NCBI GenBank assembly: GCA_027485005.1
Contig: JAIXRX010000033.1
Coordinates: 1-16,652 of the forward strand
Origin: Alphaproteobacteria bacterium
GTDB taxonomy: Bacteria; Pseudomonadota; Alphaproteobacteria; Rickettsiales; JAIXRX01
Length of the DNA: 16,652 nucleotides
Reading direction: 5' to 3'
Part shown: piece after piece, positions 1-7,178 of the stretch
How the letters are laid out: each line of letters begins with the position of its first letter
Position numbering within the stretch: the first letter of the stretch is position 1
Notes under the pieces: generated by a model
Seen by the model: only the letters and a program-made list of their open reading frames with translations
Databases searched by the model: none
What the model was told of the DNA's origin: nothing
Translations under genes and position numbers: made by a program

Positions 1-41
1 CTATGTGTCATGAGCTATATGTAGTGCGCACAAAAAAACTT

Positions 42-1103
42 TCAAGCCGCTTGCGATAAATGCCGCGCTAAAACCTGTTGCAGAATGTCATTCAGTTGCC
101 GCGAGACCACCGGAAGGTCATAGGTTTTTTGAATATATTCGCGGGCGTTTTGCCCCCTCTGCAATGCTTGTATTGGTTGGTTGCAAAGCTGGGTGAGGGC
201 GCTTGCCATCGCGCTTGCATCACCCACAGGAACCAGTGTTCCGTGGTCAGGGTTAGCCAGAATTTCACGCGGGCCTTCGGTAGCGGTGCTGATCATCGGT
301 AGGCCGTGTGCCGCCGCTTCCAATACCACAATCCCAAAGGGTTCGTGGTGGGAGGGTAGGCAGAAAATATCAATCTGTTCATAGAAGGCGCTAGCATTCG
401 CGACCCACCCCACAAACTCCACTTGTGTATGCAATTCAAGCTGATGACACAGGCGCACGAGGTTGGCTTTTTCTGGCCCGTCCCCTGCGATTTTTGCGGT
501 AAAATTCACGCCAGCATCACGCATTTTTGCCAGCGCTTGCAGCATGACTTCAAAGCCTTTTTTGGCCACCATGCGCCCCATGCCGCCAATAACCGGTGGG
601 TTGTGCATTGTTGTGCGTGGAGTGGTTTGGGGTAGGCGCACCATGTTTGGCAGCGGAAAAATATTTTCAGCCGCCATGCCCGCTTGCTCAGTATGTGTGC
701 GCAGATCATGGGTGGTAGCCAGCATCACATCCGCTTTTTGGGCATGTTGCAGCTTGTAATTATGGCTGACGGTAATGATAGGCACGCGGCCATGTGCCGC
801 GCGATAAGCAAGGTTGAGTGCACGGTTACCATGGGCAATCACCGCATCCACTTTTTCCTGCTGCAATAGGTGCCGCAGGCGGTAGGCGGCAAAAATATCC
901 CAGCTTCCCCATTGGCACAGTGGGTGCGAGGGCAATTGTTGCTGGGCAAATTTGTCTAGAATTTTGGCGTCTGGCGCATGGACAGGCACCACGCAATGCC
1001 CCGCTAAGGTCAGGGCCTCATTATAATCCAGAAAAGCCTGCTCAATGCCGCCAAGGCCGCGGCCCAGCATGATATTGGCAATAGTAAAAGAGGGAGTGTT
1101 CAT
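42..1103 (-). CDS. Glycosyltransferase family 4 protein (GT-B fold)
   Basis: Predicted cytoplasmic or membrane-peripheral glycosyltransferase of 353 residues that would move a sugar from a nucleotide donor to an unknown acceptor, probably a cell-surface glycan. The N-terminal acceptor domain opens with the glycine-rich loop GRGLGGIEQ (residues 14-22). The C-terminal donor domain begins near GGMGRMVAKKGFEVML (173-188), continues with GDGPE (207-211) and FVGWV (230-234), and has the retaining GT4 EX7E motif EPFGIVVLE (E254 and E262), followed by GLP and EGPREIL. Length is normal for the family. No signal peptide or membrane segment is seen. It lies 39 bases downstream of usg on the same strand and may be co-transcribed with it. 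The start is the first ATG, with GAGG very close to it, so the ribosome site is not ideal. The substrate cannot be read from sequence. Confidence 0.9.
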   Translation of the reverse strand: MNTPSFTIANIMLGRGLGGIEQAFLDYNEALTLAGHCVVPVHAPDAKILDKFAQQQLPSHPLCQWGSWDIFAAYRLRHLLQQEKVDAVIAHGNRALNLAYRAAHGRVPIITVSHNYKLQHAQKADVMLATTHDLRTHTEQAGMAAENIFPLPNMVRLPQTTPRTTMHNPPVIGGMGRMVAKKGFEVMLQALAKMRDAGVNFTAKIAGDGPEKANLVRLCHQLELHTQVEFVGWVANASAFYEQIDIFCLPSHHEPFGIVVLEAAAHGLPMISTATEGPREILANPDHGTLVPVGDASAMASALTQLCNQPIQALQRGQNAREYIQKTYDLPVVSRQLNDILQQVLARHLSQAA

Positions 1104-1142
1104 GCCTCAAAATGTGCCAAGATTTATGCGCTTTGGCAAGTA

Positions 1143-1406
1143 TTATTGCAGGCGAAACTCCGCGCTCGCATAGACGAGTTCGGCAGGGCGCACCAGCTGG
1201 GCGCTACACACTTTGACCGAATGCAAGCGGCCTTCAATTTCGTGCTCCCAAAAGTTTAGGAATTTTTGCAAGGCTGGAAATCTAGGGGCAATGTCATATT
1301 CCTGCCAGACATAGCTTTGTAAAAAGCTGGGATAATCTGGCAAATGATAGAGGATTTCGGCGGTGGTTAGCCGATAATCTTTGAGCATTAACTCTAATTC
1401 ACGCAT
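1143..1406 (-). CDS. usg: Usg family protein (function unknown, tryptophan-operon associated family)
   Basis: Small 87-residue soluble protein recognised as Usg by its almost uninterrupted family pattern: MRELELMLKDY at the start, LTTAEILYHLPDYPS (13-27), then QSYVWQEYDIAP, a central KFLNFWEHEIEGRLHSV block, and a RPAELVYASAEFRL end. Usg was named from alphaproteobacterial tryptophan loci, where it sits beside trpFBA; its biochemical role is unknown. The start at 1406 is firmly set by a very good Shine-Dalgarno sequence (AAGGGGAGGT on the minus strand, about 7 bases upstream). It precedes the glycosyltransferase on the same strand. In this window trpFBA is about 13 kb away, so the usual link is broken. 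Family assignment is from remembered family features, not from a search. Confidence 0.85.
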   Translation of the reverse strand: MRELELMLKDYRLTTAEILYHLPDYPSFLQSYVWQEYDIAPRFPALQKFLNFWEHEIEGRLHSVKVCSAQLVRPAELVYASAEFRLQ

Positions 1407-1530
1407 GGGCGACCTCCCCTTAAAATCTCACTTTTCTTGTTCCATTTGTTTGAGCTTTAAATGTAACAAAAAAATCCTTTCCAATCGGTTAAAGGGCAAA
1501 TGCTTGAAAAAGATTGACCGCATAAGGCTT

Positions 1531-1546
1531 TGGCACTAAGTTTGCA
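1531..1546 (+). promoter_or_regulatory. Sigma-54 (RpoN) -24/-12 promoter
   Basis: TGGCACT-AAGT-TTGCA matches the sigma-54 consensus TGGCACG-N4-TTGCW at every position except the seventh. The GG (1532-1533) and GC (1544-1545) are exactly 12 bases apart, as required. It sits in the 152-base gap just upstream of the lytic transglycosylase, in the right orientation. The predicted start of transcription would be near 1557, only two bases before the annotated ATG, which is odd (see findings). A sigma-70-type TTGACC at 1514-1519 overlaps the region but has only a poor -10 partner (TAAGTT, 1537-1542). Confidence 0.7.
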
Positions 1547-1558
1547 TAGGTAAAAAAC

Positions 1559-2638
1559 ATGCAAAAAAATCACGCAATATACCGCCTTATGTGCGGATGG
1601 GGAGTAGGGCTGGCACTAACGCTGGGTAGCACCTTATTGTCTGCGGCAACCCCAAGCACTGCCTCTAACTCCGCTGTTTCTCAGCCTGCTGTTGCGTCTG
1701 ACGCTTTGATTGAAGGCGCTAAACTTTGCACCCGCTATATGACCGAATATGAGCGCCGCTATGGTATTCCTAAACATTTATTGATGGCGATTAGCTCGAC
1801 GGAATCTGGCCGTTATTCTGATCGTTTGCGGATGGTGGTACCTTGGCCATGGACGATTAATGCTGCAGGTAAAGGCTATTATTTTTCAAGCAAACAAGAA
1901 GCGATAGACGCTGTGCGGCGTATTCAAGCCAGCGGTGTCAACAGTATTGATATTGGCTGTATGCAGGTGAACCTCAAACACCATCCAAAAGCATTTACAA
2001 GCCTGAGCCATGCGTTTGACCCTGCTGCTAATGTTGAGTATGGCGCAAAATTTGTTCGCAGTAATTTTGATGGTACGCGCTCATGGACGAAAGCCATTGC
2101 TTATTATCACAGTCAAACGCCTGATCGTGGCAATAACTACATGCAAATGGTATATCGCACATGGAAAAATGTGCTGAGCCGTAAAGGCGAAGACCCTAGC
2201 CAGATGATCGATATTGCAGTGCGTGAAGCGCCTGCGAGTGGGCCGTTATTTACGGAGCGCCGTCGCACCCCTGCCAATGCCACGAAGCGTATTTCGGTTG
2301 CTTCTGCGCTGGATGGCGCTGCCGAACGCCGCCAAGCACAAATCGAACGGCCGCGCATGAAAATTATCAAGGTTTACGACAAGCCGATGGAAGTGGCATT
2401 CAATGAAACCCCACGCAATAGCCAAACCATGGGCTTCACTGCGAATAGTGATCGCAAAGTGGTGGTGGTGCGTCCACAGCGCAGCATGATTATTCAAGAT
2501 GTCGCAGAAGCGCAGGAAGAAACACCTAAAGTATCTGTGGGTCAATTTGCCCCTAAGCGCGATTATTCAACCGTTGGTGGTATTTCTCAGCGCGTTTCAT
2601 CGGCCGATCGTTCCACTGCTTTTGTCTTCAATAACTAA
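1559..2638 (+). CDS. Secreted SLT-domain lytic transglycosylase
   Basis: Periplasmic peptidoglycan-cleaving enzyme of 359 residues. The N-terminus is a signal peptide: basic n-region (K3, R9), hydrophobic stretch about 13-28, and a likely cleavage after LLSAA near residue 30. The SLT lysozyme-like domain covers about 55-200. The catalytic glutamate is E82 in LLMAISSTESGR, followed by the PWPWTINAAGKGYYF block, SIDIGCMQVNLKHHP and a late AIAYYHSQTP motif. This pattern is typical of an alphaproteobacterial subfamily often found near flagellar genes. The C-terminal 150 residues are low-complexity, basic and probably disordered. A sigma-54 promoter lies directly upstream, which fits a motility or envelope-stress role, but no flagellar gene is in the window. 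The start at 1559 gives the complete signal peptide; Met11 (1589) would remove its basic residues. Confidence 0.88.
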   Translation: MQKNHAIYRLMCGWGVGLALTLGSTLLSAATPSTASNSAVSQPAVASDALIEGAKLCTRYMTEYERRYGIPKHLLMAISSTESGRYSDRLRMVVPWPWTINAAGKGYYFSSKQEAIDAVRRIQASGVNSIDIGCMQVNLKHHPKAFTSLSHAFDPAANVEYGAKFVRSNFDGTRSWTKAIAYYHSQTPDRGNNYMQMVYRTWKNVLSRKGEDPSQMIDIAVREAPASGPLFTERRRTPANATKRISVASALDGAAERRQAQIERPRMKIIKVYDKPMEVAFNETPRNSQTMGFTANSDRKVVVVRPQRSMIIQDVAEAQEETPKVSVGQFAPKRDYSTVGGISQRVSSADRSTAFVFNN

Positions 2639-2701
2639 TTGTAACCTCGGACAACTCGCGCTAAATATAACGCAGTATTGACGCATTTTTCGAGGATTAA
2701 T

Positions 2702-2881
2702 ATGACGACCCCCACTTCATTTGAATTGATTGAAACAAAAACGTTAGATGTTGCCTGTGACGGCGGTGGCGGTGCGCTCGGTCATCCAAAAGTGTATCTG
2801 CATATTGATACTGAAGATGGCAAGGTAACATGCCCATATTGTAGTCGTACTTTTGCATTTGTTGCCCCTCGTGCTGTTTAA
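2702..2881 (+). CDS. Zinc-finger domain protein, zf-CHCC family (NDUFS6-like)
   Basis: A 59-residue protein with the zf-CHCC pattern: C19 in ACDGGGGALGHP, H28, and C44/C47 in TCPYC, which are the four expected zinc ligands. The family is homologous to the zinc-binding subunit NDUFS6 of mitochondrial complex I, and alphaproteobacterial members are thought to be accessory subunits of NADH:quinone oxidoreductase at the inner membrane. No nuo genes are nearby to confirm this. The start at 2702 is chosen because GAGGA (2692-2696) lies five bases upstream. A TTG eight codons upstream (2678) is in frame but has no ribosome site. It is followed after 13 bases by the HIG1-like gene and then etfBA, so all four may form one transcript. 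Confidence 0.85.
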   Translation: MTTPTSFELIETKTLDVACDGGGGALGHPKVYLHIDTEDGKVTCPYCSRTFAFVAPRAV

Positions 2882-2894
2882 CTAAAGGATTCTT

Positions 2895-3089
2895 ATGAGC
2901 CTACAAATATGGATAGTGATAGCTGTTGCACTGGCGGTGCTAGCTGTATTGGTTATGGGGCTGACACTCATGGTTTCGGGCGGTAAAATGAATGCAAAAT
3001 ATGGCCATAAACTTATGATGGCGCGCGTAGGTTTACAGGCGCTGGTGCTTGTTCTGATGCTGTTGTTTTTTGCCCTTCGCAGCGCCTAA
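2895..3089 (+). CDS. HIG1-like twin transmembrane protein
   Basis: A 64-residue inner-membrane protein with two predicted helices (about 5-27 and 46-62) joined by a short basic loop containing SGGKMNAKYGHKLMMARVGLQ. The loop resembles the HIG1 (Rcf1/HIGD) signature region, with R44 and Q48 near the start of the second helix. HIG1-family proteins modulate or assemble cytochrome oxidase in mitochondria and some alphaproteobacteria. AAAGGA at 2884-2889 supports the ATG at 2895. The TAA stop (3087-3089) overlaps the AAGGAG ribosome site of etfB, so the two are closely coupled. A small uncharacterised twin-membrane protein outside HIG1 is the alternative, since the family signature is short. Confidence 0.7.
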   Translation: MSLQIWIVIAVALAVLAVLVMGLTLMVSGGKMNAKYGHKLMMARVGLQALVLVLMLLFFALRSA

Positions 3090-3100
3090 GGAGAGCCCAC

Positions 3101-3850
3101 ATGAAAATACTAGTTAGTGTAAAGCGGGTCGTAGATTATAACGTGAAAGTCCGCTCGAAAGCCGACGGTTCTGGCGTTGAACTTGCTAACGTCAAAATGT
3201 CGATGAACCCATTTGATGAAATTGCGGTAGAAGAGGCGATTCGCTTAAAAGAAAAAGGTGTGGCCACTGAAGTGGTGGTGGTGACCATTGGTGGAGATGC
3301 CGTGCAAGAAACATTACGCCAAGCCCAAGCGCTAGGTGCGGACCGTGCGATTCATGTTGCCACCAATGAAAATATTCAGCCGCTAGCTGCCGCCAAATTA
3401 CTCAAAGCCGTGGTGCAAAAAGAAGCGCCACAGATGGTGATTATGGGCAAGCAAGCGATTGATGATGACGCGAACCAAACGGGCCAAATGCTTGCGGCAT
3501 TACTTGGGTGGGGGCAGGGAACGTTTGCCTCTAAACTCGAGCTTTCTGGTAATGAAGCGCACATCACCCGCGAAGTGGATGGTGGGCTCGTGACCTTGGC
3601 GGTGAAGCTGCCGTGTGTGATGACGACCGATTTACGCCTCAACACGCCGCGCTATGCAAAGTTGCCGGACATTATGAAAGCGCGCAGCAAGCCGCTGGAG
3701 AAAATTGAAGCTACAACGTTGGGTGTGGATATTGCACCTAAAATGAAATTACTGAAAGTGGCCGAGCCAACCAAACGCAAAGGTGGCGTGAAAGTAAAAA
3801 CAGTGGCTGAGTTAGTCGATAAATTGAAAAATGAAGCAAAGGTGATATAA
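3101..3850 (+). CDS. etfB: Electron transfer flavoprotein beta subunit
   Basis: The 249-residue small subunit of ETF, the soluble FAD/AMP heterodimer that collects electrons from acyl-CoA and related dehydrogenases and delivers them to ETF:quinone oxidoreductase. Family features include the opening MKILVSVKRVVDYNVKVR, the block MSMNPFDEIAVEEAIRLKEKG, the adenine-nucleotide-binding region VIMGKQAIDDDANQTGQMLA (about 112-131) and the strand-loop CVMTTDLRLNTPRYAKLPDIMKARSKP, which matches the ETF beta signature region. Length is normal. AAGGAG at 3089-3094 supports the start. It ends one base before etfA, indicating co-translation. The upstream zf-CHCC and HIG1-like genes on the same strand fit a respiratory cluster. 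Confidence 0.97.
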   Translation: MKILVSVKRVVDYNVKVRSKADGSGVELANVKMSMNPFDEIAVEEAIRLKEKGVATEVVVVTIGGDAVQETLRQAQALGADRAIHVATNENIQPLAAAKLLKAVVQKEAPQMVIMGKQAIDDDANQTGQMLAALLGWGQGTFASKLELSGNEAHITREVDGGLVTLAVKLPCVMTTDLRLNTPRYAKLPDIMKARSKPLEKIEATTLGVDIAPKMKLLKVAEPTKRKGGVKVKTVAELVDKLKNEAKVI

Positions 3851-3851
3851 T

Positions 3852-4784
3852 ATGGCGGTTCTTGTTGTTGCAGAAGTGAGTCATGGGGCGTTGAATCCCG
3901 CGACGCGTGCTGTAATTGCTGCGGCGCAACAATTAAGCGCGGATATAGATGTTTTGGTGTTTGGCCAAAATGTTGAAGTGGCGGCCAAAGCCGCTGTTAT
4001 CCTGCCGCATATACGCACCGTGAAAGTGGCAGATCAGGCAAATTTGGCGCAAGGGCTGGCAGAAAATGTGGCGCCACTTGTCCAATCTTTAGCCAAAAAC
4101 TATAGCCATATTCTGATGGCAGCAACGACCACAGGGAAAGATATTTTGCCGCGTGTGGCAGCATTACTGGACGTAGCGCAGGTGTCAGATATTATTGCAG
4201 TGGTAGATAGCAATACTTTTACGCACCCAGTTTATGCTGGTAATATATTAGAAACTGTGCATGTTTCTTCTTCGCCTATACTGCTTACTGTGCGTACCAC
4301 GGCTTTTGATAAAGTTGCTGAAACAGGAGGTGAAGCGGCATTAGAAATGCTGAGCAGTCTACCCCAGGATAGCGGCCTGACGCGTTTTGTGAGTGCGGAG
4401 ATGAGTAAGTCTGAGCGTCCAGAACTGACTGCGGCGCGCGTGGTAGTTTCTGGTGGACGTGGCATGGGCTCTAGCGAGAATTTCAAAATTCTGGAAAGTC
4501 TGGCCGATAAATTAAATGCGGCGATCGGTGCGTCCCGCGCTGCGGTGGACGCAGGGTTTGTGCCGAATGATTATCAGGTGGGGCAAACCGGAAAAGTGGT
4601 AGCGCCTGAGCTTTATGTGGCGGTCGGAATTTCGGGTGCGATTCAGCATCTGGCAGGGATGAAAGACAGCAAGGTGATTGTGGCGATTAACAAAGACGAA
4701 AATGCCCCGATTTTTGAAGTGGCGGATTATGGTTTGGTCGCGGATTTATTTGAAGCCGTGCCAGAGCTAGAAGCGGCGCTTTAG
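3852..4784 (+). CDS. etfA: Electron transfer flavoprotein alpha subunit
   Basis: The 310-residue FAD-binding large subunit of ETF. The N-terminal half shows the ETF-type alpha/beta domain (VLVVAEVSHGALNPATR and HILMAATTTGKDILPRVAALLDVAQVSDI). The C-terminal FAD domain carries VVSGGRGMGSSENF, GASRAAVDAGFVPNDYQVGQTGKVVAPELYVAVGISGAIQHLAGM, and the closing INKDENAPIFEVADYGLVADLF, all diagnostic. The start is one base after the etfB stop, with AAAGGTGATATAAT upstream; length is normal. It faces rpoN tail to tail with 46 bases between stops, and I see no clear hairpin terminator in that gap. ETF:quinone oxidoreductase, the usual electron acceptor, is not in the window. Confidence 0.97.
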   Translation: MAVLVVAEVSHGALNPATRAVIAAAQQLSADIDVLVFGQNVEVAAKAAVILPHIRTVKVADQANLAQGLAENVAPLVQSLAKNYSHILMAATTTGKDILPRVAALLDVAQVSDIIAVVDSNTFTHPVYAGNILETVHVSSSPILLTVRTTAFDKVAETGGEAALEMLSSLPQDSGLTRFVSAEMSKSERPELTAARVVVSGGRGMGSSENFKILESLADKLNAAIGASRAAVDAGFVPNDYQVGQTGKVVAPELYVAVGISGAIQHLAGMKDSKVIVAINKDENAPIFEVADYGLVADLFEAVPELEAAL

Positions 4785-4830
4785 GGTTCATCTTTACTCA
4801 TTTGAGCGCAAGCAGGCTTGAAAGCGGGGG

Positions 4831-6384
4831 CTACAATAAGCTCATCTTGTGTGCGCGTTTGCGCGTAGCAGAGGTTGGGATGTTCATAGCTTCGCGATAT
4901 TTTGCCACAGTGCGGCGCGCCACATCCATTCCTTTTTGTTGCAGTAAGACCATCAAAGCGTCGTCTGATAGAGGCTTTGCGGGGTCTTCAGCGCCAATTA
5001 ACTCTTCAATATAATGTTGCACGGTTTTACTTGAGATATCTTTTGCCCCTTGTGTGCTGGCAATCGAAGAGGTGAAAAAATAACGCAGTTCAAAATTGCC
5101 ACGCGCTGTCCCCAGATATTTGTTGGTGGTTACACGACTGATGGTACTTTCATGCATCCCCACCGCGTCTGCAATATCCTTGAGAGTCAGCGGCTTTAAG
5201 TGGGTAATGCCTTGGCGGAAAAATGCATCTTGCTGCGCTACAATTTCGGTGGAAACTTTCAGCAATGTATTAGCGCGCTGGTCAAGCGCACGCACCAACC
5301 AGTGCGCATTCGCCATATGTTCGTTTAAATATTTACGGTCTTCTTTTCGGTGCACTTGCTTAGAAATTTCAGCATGATAGCGTTTATTAATCAATACACG
5401 TGGCAGTGCCTGACTGTTCAGTTCAATTTGCCAGCCGCCTTGTTTGCTGCGCCGCAAAAAAACATCTGGCTGCACGACCTGCACCACATCATGTACAAAA
5501 TGACTGGCGGGTTTGGGGTCGAGCATTTTAATTTCTGCAATCATCTCGCGCAGATCTTCCATATCCACAGCGCAGCGTTTGCTGAGAATCAACAAATCAC
5601 CTTTTGCTAATATATCTAGATTAGCTAGAAGTGCTGCCATGGCAGGGTCATAGCGATTTTTATCTTTGAGTTGAAGTGCTAGGCATTCCGCAAGCGTACG
5701 GGCAAAAACTCCTACTGGGTCAAAGCCTTGCAGCGTTTCGATCGTGCGTTCAAGGGTGGCGGCATCACAACCTAATTGTTCCAGAAGTGGCGTGGTCTCT
5801 GCGGTTAAATATCCAGACTCATCAATCATCTCAATTAATTTACTGCCCAGTACTCGCATCACAGGATCATGCACATCGACCATTAATTGTTCTAATAAAT
5901 GATCCTGCAAAGATTCTTGCGCGGAGACGGTTTGTTCCAACACATTGCGTCCGTCTTCATCCTCGCCAGAACCACTGCCGCCGCCTGCAGTGTGATAGCT
6001 CAAATGACCATCAAACATGCTGTCCTGTCCGCTATCGTAAGCGTTGCCTTCATCCTCCCAGAATTGCTCTTCCGAGGCGTCCAGCCATTCGCTAGCGTCG
6101 GTATTATCGGCTTGGCTTTCAGGGGTACTTATTTCGCGTTCCTCGCCATCCTCTTGGTCTGATTCTACCGACACATCTGAGGCATCTTTGCGTGGTGTAT
6201 CGTCGTCATTTGGCTCGCTACCTTCAAGTGAAAGGAGAGGGTTCTGTTCTATTTCTTGCTCAATAAATTCTTGTAGTTCCAGACTCGTCATTTGCAGCAA
6301 TTTGATCGATTGCTGCAGCTGCTGGGTCATCACCAGCGATTGCGTCTGACTTTGCTTGAGTTCAAGTTTTGGACCGCCGCTCAT
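4831..6384 (-). CDS. rpoN: RNA polymerase sigma-54 factor RpoN
   Basis: The 517-residue sigma-54 factor directs RNA polymerase to -24/-12 promoters, where AAA+ activators are needed for open-complex formation. Region I (residues 1-50) is the glutamine-rich activator-interacting segment, with LVMTQQLQQSIKLLQM and FIEQEIEQNPLL. Region II (about 52-150) is a long acidic linker. Region III has the core-binding domain, a helix-turn-helix at about 399-424 (LTLKDIADAVGMHESTISRV), and the RpoN box ARRTVAKYRE (489-498), a perfect match. It starts six bases after lptB stops, with no strong ribosome site, so translation probably depends on coupling to lptB. The lptB-rpoN order is widely conserved; hpf/raiA and ptsN, often found downstream of rpoN, are not present here. 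Confidence 0.98.
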   Translation of the reverse strand: MSGGPKLELKQSQTQSLVMTQQLQQSIKLLQMTSLELQEFIEQEIEQNPLLSLEGSEPNDDDTPRKDASDVSVESDQEDGEEREISTPESQADNTDASEWLDASEEQFWEDEGNAYDSGQDSMFDGHLSYHTAGGGSGSGEDEDGRNVLEQTVSAQESLQDHLLEQLMVDVHDPVMRVLGSKLIEMIDESGYLTAETTPLLEQLGCDAATLERTIETLQGFDPVGVFARTLAECLALQLKDKNRYDPAMAALLANLDILAKGDLLILSKRCAVDMEDLREMIAEIKMLDPKPASHFVHDVVQVVQPDVFLRRSKQGGWQIELNSQALPRVLINKRYHAEISKQVHRKEDRKYLNEHMANAHWLVRALDQRANTLLKVSTEIVAQQDAFFRQGITHLKPLTLKDIADAVGMHESTISRVTTNKYLGTARGNFELRYFFTSSIASTQGAKDISSKTVQHYIEELIGAEDPAKPLSDDALMVLLQQKGMDVARRTVAKYREAMNIPTSATRKRAHKMSLL

Positions 6385-6390
6385 ATCGTC

Positions 6391-7176
6391 TTAGAGGCTG
6401 AATTTCTCGCCAAGATACACGCGGCGTACCTCAGCATTGCCAACAATTTCGTTTGGTGTGCCGCTCATGAGCACATTGCCGTCATGAATAATATAGGCGC
6501 GGTCAATCAGCTCAAGGGTTTCACGAACATTATGGTCGGTAATGAGCACGCCAATGCCGCGATCTTTCAGGTGGGATACGAGCGAGCGAATATCAGCGAC
6601 CGCAATGGGGTCAATCCCTGCCAGCGGTTCGTCGAGCAGAATAAAAGATGGATGTGACGCAAGCGCGCGCGCAATTTCCAGACGGCGCCGTTCCCCGCCT
6701 GAAAGCGCAACGGCGGGCACTTGCCGCAAATGCGAAATCGAGAATTCTGCCAGCAATTCTTCAAGCAATGCTTGGCGCACATCAGGTGCAGATTCATTCA
6801 CTTCGAGCACTGCCATAATATTCTCTTCCACGGTCAGGCCACGGAAAATAGAGGCTTCTTGTGGTAAATAGCCAATGCCCAAGCGCGCCCTGCGGTACAT
6901 GGGCAGGTTAGTAATATTGGTGCCATCAAGAAAAATCTGGCCATAATCTGGGGCAATCAAACCCGTAATCATGTAAAAAGAGGTCGTTTTTCCTGCGCCG
7001 TTTGGACCTAGCAGGCCGACCGCTTCTCCGCGTTGTACCGTGAGCGAAATATTGCGAACGACAGGGCGTTTCGAATAGCTTTTGCCAAGTTTTGAAACCA
7101 CCAGACCTGAGTTTTTTTCTACCAGTGTCAGGCCTTCATAATCATCGTCGTTCGCAGAGGAAACTAAATGCACCAT
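6391..7176 (-). CDS. lptB: LPS export ABC transporter ATP-binding protein LptB
   Basis: A 261-residue cytoplasmic ATPase of the LptB2FG complex, which extracts lipopolysaccharide from the inner membrane and drives it along the Lpt bridge. Motifs seen in order: Walker A GPNGAGKT (57-64), Q-loop at YLPQE, ABC signature LSGGERRRLEIARAL, Walker B FILLDEPLAGIDP, and switch histidine in LITDHNVRE. The YLPQEASIFRGLTVEENI segment is characteristic of LptB. The N-terminus is about 20 residues longer than in E. coli LptB (VSSANDDDYEGLTLVEKNSG), but the ATG at 7176 has GGGAGG upstream and sits two bases after the lptA stop, so the longer form is preferred. lptF and lptG, for the membrane subunits, are not in the window. 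Confidence 0.97.
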   Translation of the reverse strand: MVHLVSSANDDDYEGLTLVEKNSGLVVSKLGKSYSKRPVVRNISLTVQRGEAVGLLGPNGAGKTTSFYMITGLIAPDYGQIFLDGTNITNLPMYRRARLGIGYLPQEASIFRGLTVEENIMAVLEVNESAPDVRQALLEELLAEFSISHLRQVPAVALSGGERRRLEIARALASHPSFILLDEPLAGIDPIAVADIRSLVSHLKDRGIGVLITDHNVRETLELIDRAYIIHDGNVLMSGTPNEIVGNAEVRRVYLGEKFSL

Positions 7177-7178
7177 GG

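Noticed and set aside
1115..1138. TGCCAA/TTGGCA inverted repeat between the glycosyltransferase and usg as a terminator
   Set aside because: Only six base pairs around a 12-base loop and no proper T-run on the usg strand; too weak to call.
1514..1542. TTGACC-N17-TAAGTT as a sigma-70 promoter for the transglycosylase
   Set aside because: The -10 matches only three of six bases, while the overlapping sigma-54 motif is nearly perfect.
2639..2667. TTGTAA-N17-TAAATA as a promoter for the zf-CHCC/HIG1/etfBA cluster
   Set aside because: The -10 matches only three of six bases; the better TATAAC at 2666 is 21 bases from the -35. Not strong enough to list.
5676..6095. Long open frame on the plus strand opposite rpoN
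   Set aside because: It is antisense to the well-supported rpoN and its translation has no recognisable protein features.
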